Positions 8,274 to 12,588 of a stretch of 12,588 nt of DNA are shown here, piece by piece. Origin of the DNA: DATDRM01 sp035291705 (lineage in GTDB: Bacteria > Chloroflexota > Anaerolineae > Anaerolineales > UBA4823). Numbering within the stretch: the stretch's first letter is position 1; each line of letters starts with the position of its first letter. The notes beneath the pieces were generated by a model. The model was not told where the DNA came from, made no database searches, and saw only the letters and a list, made by a program, of their open reading frames with translations. The position numbers and the translations under genes are program-made. The stretch lies in NCBI GenBank assembly GCA_035291705.1, contig DATDRM010000155.1:1-12588 (forward strand), read 5' to 3'.

Positions 8274-8301
8274 ATTATACCGCTGGAAATAATAATGTCC
8301 T
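8274..8301 (-). promoter_or_regulatory. Promoter of the large Asp-box protein gene
   Basis: Read on the - strand, a perfect -10 TATAAT (8274-8279) is preceded by AGGACA (8296-8301, four of six matches to TTGACA) with a 16-base spacer. The predicted start of transcription near 8267 gives a leader of about 30 bases holding the GAGGA ribosome site. The box lies between the stop of the DUF2877 gene and the start codon, so this gene pair has its own promoter. Confidence 0.55.
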
Positions 8302-8321
8302 TGGAAAAAGGTAATCTGTCT

Positions 8322-9203
8322 CTAGGTTATCGCCAAGGCCATCCCTACCAGGGCGTCGCATCCAGAGGCATTCCCCCAAGCTAACAGGTTGGCGGCGCAA
8401 ATATCCAGACCTGGCTGTCCGCTCAGTAGGCCGTCCAGGGCAGACGCCAGGCGCTCATCCGCCTGGCCAAGTGTGGCGCACTCGATCAAATTGGCGCTGA
8501 GGGTAGTGGTCCGGGAATAGGCCATATGAACTACAGAGCGATCGAGGGCTTCGATTTCCAATGCAGGTTTGAGGAGTTTTCCCCAGCGATTCAACGCCAG
8601 CAAGAGTCCGGTAGCCAGGTCGTCCCCAGAGGGCGTCAGCCCTGCGCCAAGTCCCAGAAAAGGCTCAAGAGCCGCGGTCACCTGAGCCGCCTGGTTAGAA
8701 ACCAGAGCCTGCTTCAAATGTTCTATTTCGTGTGTGAATTGAACCTTGATACGGTCGTTATTGCCGAAACCATTGGGAAGATCGAGGAGCTTGGCGAGCA
8801 AGGCACACAATCCATCTGGTTTGCGGGCTACCAGGACCTGCCTGGCGAGGGAGATCAGCTGCGTCTTTCGCTTTTCTGCAGAGAGCATCGTCAAAGGTTT
8901 CGGCGGCGTTTTCCATTGAGCTGCCTCAGAGGTATGAATGGTCAGGCCAGCGGCAGAAAAATGCAGTTGGCCGGCTTGGATTTGAACTGGCGTACCAGGT
9001 TCTAAGGCTTGCAATCCTTGTGGATCATCCTGCAGATTGATGGTCAAAGGCCCCTTATATTCCTCAGTGGACAGGAAAATTACCCAACCAGACTTCAGGT
9101 GCAAGAAAATTCCGCGTGAAGTAATGCCCGAGACAGCCCCAGCCTGTTCCAGCATCAATTTCTGGTTAGCGATCGTTCCGATAAATGAAGCCGAGATCTC
9201 CAT
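8322..9203 (-). CDS. DUF2877 family protein (AllH/YlbF-like)
   Basis: This 293-residue soluble protein has no signal peptide. The family signature is clear: G-L-G-A-G-L-T-P-S-G-D-D at 184-195 and W-G-N-A-S-G-C-D-A-L-V-G-M at 276-288, near the C-terminus as usual. Known members include E. coli AllH (YlbF), which with AllF (FdrA) and AllG (YlbE) forms oxamate carbamoyltransferase in allantoin breakdown. Neither partner is in this window, so the activity cannot be assumed here. The gene is divergent from a xanthine-dehydrogenase-type operon, which fits a purine or N-heterocycle catabolic locus. The ATG at 9203 has AAGGAAG at 9216-9222, 12 bases away, which is rather far. A TATAAT-type promoter lies upstream at 9249-9276. 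The product could equally be an accessory or sensing protein for the hydroxylase. Confidence 0.85.
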   Translation of the reverse strand: MEISASFIGTIANQKLMLEQAGAVSGITSRGIFLHLKSGWVIFLSTEEYKGPLTINLQDDPQGLQALEPGTPVQIQAGQLHFSAAGLTIHTSEAAQWKTPPKPLTMLSAEKRKTQLISLARQVLVARKPDGLCALLAKLLDLPNGFGNNDRIKVQFTHEIEHLKQALVSNQAAQVTAALEPFLGLGAGLTPSGDDLATGLLLALNRWGKLLKPALEIEALDRSVVHMAYSRTTTLSANLIECATLGQADERLASALDGLLSGQPGLDICAANLLAWGNASGCDALVGMALAIT

Positions 9204-9248
9204 GTGTGACCAGATCTTCCTTCGAGATAAGAAGGAGCCATTTCCTGG

Positions 9249-9276
9249 ATTATATACTGCCTGGGCACAATGTCGC
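9249..9276 (-). promoter_or_regulatory. Promoter of the DUF2877 gene
   Basis: On the - strand a perfect -10 TATAAT (9249-9254) follows GCGACA (9271-9276, four of six matches to TTGACA) with a 16-base spacer. This is the same layout as the promoter at 8274-8301. Transcription would start near 9242 and give a leader of about 39 bases. Confidence 0.5.
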
Positions 9277-9307
9277 CATCCAATCCGCTTGCCTCGCTAA
9301 CCAAGCG

Positions 9308-9321
9308 GTGACAAAAATCAC
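9308..9321. promoter_or_regulatory. CRP/FNR-like operator, site 1
   Basis: The palindrome GTGA-N6-TCAC has exactly the arm spacing of CRP-family sites (consensus TGTGA-N6-TCACA; eight of ten positions match). Its centre at 9314.5 lies about 72 bases upstream of the predicted start of the DUF2877 transcript. Which regulator binds is unknown. Confidence 0.4.
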
Positions 9322-9328
9322 GCAAAGA

Positions 9329-9344
9329 TGTGACAGATATCAAT
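9329..9344. promoter_or_regulatory. CRP/FNR-like operator, site 2
   Basis: TGTGA-N6-TCAAT matches the CRP consensus at eight of ten positions. Its centre (9336.5) lies 22 bases, about two helical turns, from that of site 1. It also lies about 61.5 bases upstream of the start predicted from the rightward TATAAT at 9386. Tandem spacing on one face of the helix supports a real operator pair, but this is inferred from pattern only. Confidence 0.38.
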
Positions 9345-9385
9345 TGGAGGGGAGTGATAATAATGCAATAAAATAAGATGGAGAC

Positions 9386-9391
9386 TATAAT
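9386..9391 (+). promoter_or_regulatory. Candidate -10 box of the Mo-hydroxylase operon
   Basis: A perfect TATAAT faces the FAD-subunit gene. No good -35 hexamer is found at 16-18 bases, as expected of an activator-dependent promoter with the CRP-like sites upstream. The leader would be about 120 bases and would contain the hairpin at 9434-9455. Confidence 0.35.
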
Positions 9392-9433
9392 TGTACTTAC
9401 CGGTCTGATAAACTGGCAAAACAAGTTAGTCAA

Positions 9434-9455
9434 TCGTCGCCGGGGACGGCGACGA
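9434..9455 (+). promoter_or_regulatory. Perfect 9-bp hairpin with GGGA (GNRA) loop in leader
   Basis: TCGTCGCCG (9434-9442) pairs without mismatch with CGGCGACGA (9447-9455) around the loop GGGA, which fits the stable GNRA tetraloop class in RNA. It stands out as GC-rich inside AT-rich DNA and lies 64 bases before the FAD-subunit start. No T-run follows, so it is not a standard terminator. It could be a leader RNA structure or a protein-binding palindrome. Confidence 0.5.
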
Positions 9456-9507
9456 GAGCATTTCTCACCAAATATCAATTTAACAACTGCCACCAAAATT
9501 GTCCAAT

Positions 9508-9513
9508 GAGGGA
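9508..9513 (+). promoter_or_regulatory. Ribosome binding site that sets the FAD-subunit start
   Basis: GAGGGA lies six bases before the ATG at 9520. This favours that ATG over the in-frame TTG at 9499, which has no ribosome site. Confidence 0.7.
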
Positions 9514-9519
9514 ACCGAT

Positions 9520-10416
9520 ATGAGTATAGATGCCCATCCGGGTCTTCCAGAATTCGATTACATCAAACCAAAGACTTTGGCTGAAGCCAGCCAATTTTTA
9601 GCTGGACATCCCAGCGAAGCACGCCCCTTCCTGGGCGGAACAGATGTTTTTGTGCGCATGCGGGATGGTTTCTGGAAAGAGAAATATATCGTCGACGTAA
9701 AAAACTTGGATGGAACGAACGAGATTCATTATGACCCTCGGATGGGATTAAGCCTGGGTGCAGCGGTCAACATGAACCGGGTCATTGGCTCTCCTGAAGT
9801 GTTAGAACATTATCCCTTGTTGGCCGAGGCCTGCCAGACAGTGGCCAGCTACCAGTTGCGCACCCGGGCGACTATCGTGGGGAATATCTGCAATGCCTCC
9901 CCGGCCGGCGATACGATCGGCGCCTGCATCGTCTTGAATGGAAAATTGCACGTGCATGGCCTGGGCGGTATGCGCCAGGAACCGCTCAGCACGTTCTTCA
10001 TTGGCCCAGGGAAGACTGCGCTTAAACCGGGCGATATCGCGACTGGCATCACATTTCCCCTGCCAGCTCCAGGATATCACGCACGATACATCAAGCTCGG
10101 CCGGAATGCGATGGGCGACCTGGCTATTGTCGGCGTGACTGTGCTGGGATATCCTGATCTGGGCGTTCCATCAGGGTATCGCTTCCGCATCGCGCTGGCG
10201 TCGGTCGCGCCGGTACCCCTCGTACCGCTTCAGGCTGAGGCGGTTTTGGCAGAGAGACCATTCAACGAGGCGACCATCGCTGAGGCTGCCCAGGCGGCGA
10301 TGGACGCCTGCGCGCCCATCGATGACGTGCGCGGTAGTGCCCGATATCGCAAATTGATGGTCAGAAACCTGACCAGGAAAGCACTAAACGAAGTTTATAG
10401 TCGATTAGTTGGTTAG
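9520..10416 (+). CDS. Molybdenum hydroxylase (xanthine dehydrogenase family) FAD-binding subunit
   Basis: This 298-residue medium subunit of a three-subunit molybdenum hydroxylase carries FAD and passes electrons from the 2Fe-2S clusters to the final acceptor. It has the CoxM/XdhB family layout. The N-terminal FAD-binding domain shows L-G-G-T-D-V at 38-43 and A-T-I-V-G-N-I-C-N followed by A-S-P-A-G-D-T at 117-132. The C-terminal CO-dehydrogenase-flavoprotein domain spans about 185-290 and starts Y-I-K-L-G-R-N-A-M-G-D-L-A-I-V-G-V. The length is normal. There is no 4Fe-4S cysteine insertion of the 4-hydroxybenzoyl-CoA reductase type. It is the first gene of the operon and the 2Fe-2S subunit follows after 44 bases. 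The family is certain. The substrate is not, so no xdh or cox symbol is given. Confidence 0.92.
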   Translation: MSIDAHPGLPEFDYIKPKTLAEASQFLAGHPSEARPFLGGTDVFVRMRDGFWKEKYIVDVKNLDGTNEIHYDPRMGLSLGAAVNMNRVIGSPEVLEHYPLLAEACQTVASYQLRTRATIVGNICNASPAGDTIGACIVLNGKLHVHGLGGMRQEPLSTFFIGPGKTALKPGDIATGITFPLPAPGYHARYIKLGRNAMGDLAIVGVTVLGYPDLGVPSGYRFRIALASVAPVPLVPLQAEAVLAERPFNEATIAEAAQAAMDACAPIDDVRGSARYRKLMVRNLTRKALNEVYSRLVG

Positions 10417-10460
10417 TTGAGTAGTTACATCGTTGTGGAGTTGATTATTCGGAGGATGGA

Positions 10461-10940
10461 ATGGCATATCACAGGATTACAGTAACAGTGAATAGTTCCA
10501 CTGAGTTGGTTGATGTACCGTCGAACATGACCTTGCTACAAATGCTGCGTGACAAGCTGGCTTTGACAGGCACCAAGAATGGCTGCGCGGCGGGTGAGTG
10601 CGGGGCCTGCACGGTGATCCTCAACGGCGAACCGGTTAACAGCTGCATGGTGCTGGCGGTCGAGTGCGATGGGGCGCACCTCACCACTGTCGAAGGGTTA
10701 GCTCATGACAACCAGCTGGATCCTTTACAACAGGCTGTTATCGAGCAGGGAGGTGTGCAATGTGGATTCTGCACCCCCGGTGTGCTGGTTTCGGCGCGGG
10801 CGTTGCTCGATCGCAATCCTCGCCCTTCCGACTTTGATATTCGCGACGCACTGTTGGGTAACTTGTGCCGTTGCACGGGTTATCTGCGCCTGGTAGAGGC
10901 GGTTAAAGACGCTGCCCGGCGGGAGGCATTAATACCCTGA
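10461..10940 (+). CDS. Molybdenum hydroxylase 2Fe-2S subunit
   Basis: This 159-residue small subunit (CoxS/XdhC type) relays electrons from the molybdenum centre to FAD through two 2Fe-2S clusters. The plant-ferredoxin-type cluster ligands are Cys42, Cys47, Cys50 and Cys62, in G-C-A-A-G-E-C-G-A-C and N-S-C. The second, helical cluster uses Cys101 and Cys104 (Q-C-G-F-C-T-P-G) with Cys136 and Cys138 (N-L-C-R-C-T-G-Y). All eight ligands are present, and so is Gln100, which in the family contacts the molybdopterin cofactor. GGAGG at 10451-10455 lies five bases before the ATG. The length is typical. It sits between the FAD and Mo subunit genes with gaps of 44 and 37 bases, so the three are an operon. 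There is no Tat signal, which points to a cytoplasmic enzyme. Confidence 0.96.
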   Translation: MAYHRITVTVNSSTELVDVPSNMTLLQMLRDKLALTGTKNGCAAGECGACTVILNGEPVNSCMVLAVECDGAHLTTVEGLAHDNQLDPLQQAVIEQGGVQCGFCTPGVLVSARALLDRNPRPSDFDIRDALLGNLCRCTGYLRLVEAVKDAARREALIP

Positions 10941-10977
10941 TGACTGTTAGGGTCGTTAAGGATATGAGGAGGTAACC

Positions 10978-12588
10978 ATGGTTGTAAAAGAACCCGGTAC
11001 AGGTATTCGCATCCCCCGACCGGTTGGAGAGAACGTGCCACGTGTGGACGCGCAAGAGAAAGTAACCGGTGCAGCGATCTTCACGGATGATTTTCAGTTT
11101 GGACCTGGCTTATTGTATGCCCGTATCAAGCGCAGCCCGCACCCTCATGCGCTCATTAAATCTGTAGACGTGAGCAAGGCTAGCGCCTTGCCCGGCGTTA
11201 AGGTGGTGGTCACCGGAAAAGACTTTCCGGGTTATATCGGCCTGTACTTGCAGGACCGCTATATATTTTGTCGCGATCGAGTGCGCTACGTAGGCGACCC
11301 GGTCGCCGGTGTAGCTGCCGTGAGCGAAGAAATCGCTGATCAGGCTCTAGACCTGATCGATGTGGAGTACGAGGTTTTAGGGCCGGTAACCGACCCCGAG
11401 TATGGTGCTAGCCCGCAAGCGCCGCTGATCCACCCCGATCTTGGAAAATATGTTGTCGTGCCCTTTATTTTTCCCGAGGCAGGGACCAATATTTCGAATC
11501 ATTTCAAAGCCCGCAAGGGCGATATCGATAGCGCCTGGGAAAAATGTGTGGTTGTCCTCGAACGGCATTATCGCATCCCGCATATCCAACACGTACCGAT
11601 CGAGCCGCATGTCGCGGTCGCCAGGGCAGACCAGGATGGCAAGGTGACCCTGTGGAGCAGCACGCAGTCTCCTTTTGCCCAACGCAATTTGATCGCCAAG
11701 GCGCTGGGTATTTCCCAAAGCGATGTGCGGGTTATCGGCTTATATGTTGGCGGCGGTTTTGGCTCAAAGGCCGGGGTGACGATGGAGGCTTTGGTTGTGG
11801 CGATCGCCACCAAGGTTAAAGGCCACCCGGTCAAGCTGCGCCTGACGCGTGAAGAGGAGTTCTACACCACCTTTGTGCGCCAGGGATTGGTCATGCACCT
11901 CAAGATGGGCTGTGACCAAGAAGGCAAATTGCTGGCTATGGAGAACCGCTATTATTGGGACGGTGGCGCCTATACGGAATATGGTGTAAACGTTACCCGC
12001 GCTGCGGGGTATAGTGGCACTGGTCCATATGAAGTCCCCAACCTAAAGATAGACAGCTACTGTGTCTATACCAACCACCCCGTAAGTGGACCAATGCGCG
12101 GCTTTGGCCATCCGGAGATCCATGCTGGCCTTGAGCAGTGTATCGATGAATTAGCGCTGGAGGCCGGCATCGATCCAGTGAATCTGCGCAAGATCAACTG
12201 TGTGAAGGAGGGCAGCATCCTGGTGACAGGCGGTAAGATGCATCCCACTGGCCTAGCGCAATGTCTTGAAAAAGCCGCTCAGGCTATCGAATGGGGCAAG
12301 AAGTCTCCACCAAGTGCGCCTAACAAGCGGCGGGGAAAAGGCATTGCCATCATGTGGAAAGCACCCGCCATGCCGCCCAACGCTGGTTCGAGCGCCTGGG
12401 TCGAGCTTACCGAAGATGGCAAAGTGAACGTGGGCGTTGGTGGGCAGGAGATCGGGCAGGGGACATTCACGGTCGCCGCTCAGATGGCTGCAGGTGCCCT
12501 GGGTGTGCCTGCCACGTGGGTGCGAGTGGCCTCTCCGGTGGATACCAAGTACAGCCCGTACGAGTGGCAAACCGTCGCCAGCCGCCTC
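10978..12588 (+). CDS. Molybdenum hydroxylase (xanthine dehydrogenase family) molybdopterin-binding subunit, 3' partial
   Basis: This is the catalytic large subunit. The window ends in frame after 537 of the usual 750-780 residues. A strong GAGGAGGT at 10966-10973 precedes the ATG. The aldehyde-oxidase/xanthine-dehydrogenase a/b hammerhead domain covers about 20-135, and the Mo-cofactor-binding domain follows. Cofactor motifs visible are G-G-G-F-G-S-K at 258-264, M-R-G-F-G at 373-377 (Arg374 equivalent to bovine Arg912, Phe376 to Phe914) and G-G-Q-E-I-G-Q-G at 488-495. The CoxL active-loop motif A-Y-R-C-S-F-R of aerobic CO dehydrogenase is absent. The Glu that follows G-G-G-F-G-G-K in bovine xanthine oxidase (Glu802) is Ala265 here, while Arg341 may stand for Arg880. 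The family is certain, but xanthine as substrate is not. The general-base Glu would lie beyond the window. Confidence 0.93.
   Translation, partial: MVVKEPGTGIRIPRPVGENVPRVDAQEKVTGAAIFTDDFQFGPGLLYARIKRSPHPHALIKSVDVSKASALPGVKVVVTGKDFPGYIGLYLQDRYIFCRDRVRYVGDPVAGVAAVSEEIADQALDLIDVEYEVLGPVTDPEYGASPQAPLIHPDLGKYVVVPFIFPEAGTNISNHFKARKGDIDSAWEKCVVVLERHYRIPHIQHVPIEPHVAVARADQDGKVTLWSSTQSPFAQRNLIAKALGISQSDVRVIGLYVGGGFGSKAGVTMEALVVAIATKVKGHPVKLRLTREEEFYTTFVRQGLVMHLKMGCDQEGKLLAMENRYYWDGGAYTEYGVNVTRAAGYSGTGPYEVPNLKIDSYCVYTNHPVSGPMRGFGHPEIHAGLEQCIDELALEAGIDPVNLRKINCVKEGSILVTGGKMHPTGLAQCLEKAAQAIEWGKKSPPSAPNKRRGKGIAIMWKAPAMPPNAGSSAWVELTEDGKVNVGVGGQEIGQGTFTVAAQMAAGALGVPATWVRVASPVDTKYSPYEWQTVASRL

Larger units (their letters stand above)
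9204..9519. other. Divergent regulatory region between DUF2877 gene and Mo-hydroxylase operon
   Basis: This 316-base AT-rich gap holds no credible gene. From left to right it contains the DUF2877 promoter, two CRP/FNR-like palindromes, a TATAAT box facing right, a GC-rich hairpin in the presumed leader of the right-hand operon, and the ribosome site of the FAD-subunit gene. These are listed separately. Confidence 0.7.

Noticed and set aside
9363..9371. ATG-CAA-TAA mini-ORF with a strong GGAGGGGAG eight bases before it, considered as a regulatory leader peptide
   Set aside because: It would lie upstream of the only good rightward -10 box and so outside the predicted transcript. Two codons give no coding evidence.
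9155..9496. 113-residue open frame on the - strand across the divergent intergenic region
   Set aside because: It overlaps the start of the DUF2877 gene in another frame, runs through the promoter elements and hairpin, and shows no family motif. Its Arg-rich segment is simply the hairpin read in frame.
10978..12588. Aerobic CO dehydrogenase large subunit (CoxL form I)
   Set aside because: The A-Y-R-C-S-F-R active-site loop is absent; the equivalent position reads G-P-M-R-G-F-G, as in the broader hydroxylase family.

Overview
The window looks like chromosomal DNA of a Chloroflexota bacterium, most likely class Anaerolineae. This is an inference from style, since there is no rRNA or marker gene to confirm it. 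The clues are Pro/Thr-rich linkers behind signal peptides, a bacterial SH3 lipoprotein with the N-C-R-x-G-P-G signature and a second Cys in C-W-V, and a Tad cluster carrying a TPR-LysM protein. No insertion sequence, phage gene, tRNA, rRNA or CRISPR array is visible.

Region 1 (1-4886, + strand) is the distal part of a Tad (Flp-type) pilus or secretion operon: a 5'-truncated TadB-like platform protein, a TadC-like platform protein, a one-pass membrane protein with TPR-like repeats and a C-terminal LysM domain, and the CpaF/TadA-family ATPase. TadB and TadC would form the inner-membrane platform and CpaF would power it. The TPR-LysM protein has the features of a cell-wall-anchored scaffold. Its job is not known.

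Region 2 (4954-8236, - strand) converges on the Tad operon. It holds two exported proteins that look co-transcribed. The first is a large protein with an Ig-like segment, a DUF1906/Rv2525c-like glycoside-hydrolase-like domain and a C-terminal propeller-like region with five Asp boxes. The second is a lipoprotein with a Pro/Thr linker, an SH3b domain and an FnIII-like domain. A good promoter lies upstream of the first.

Region 3 (8322-12588) is a divergent metabolic locus. A DUF2877 protein (the family of E. coli AllH/YlbF, linked to purine and allantoin breakdown) reads left. A three-gene molybdenum hydroxylase of the xanthine dehydrogenase family (FAD subunit, 2Fe-2S subunit, Mo subunit cut off by the window end) reads right. 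The 316-base gap between them is the most structured non-coding DNA here. It has two opposed TATAAT boxes, two CRP/FNR-like palindromic sites 22 bp apart between them, and a perfect 9-bp stem with a GGGA loop in the presumed leader of the hydroxylase operon.

Nothing in the window is clearly a wholly new system. The best leads are the architecture of the exported Asp-box protein, the TPR-LysM insertion in the Tad operon, and the regulated DUF2877/Mo-hydroxylase pair, whose substrate is uncertain.
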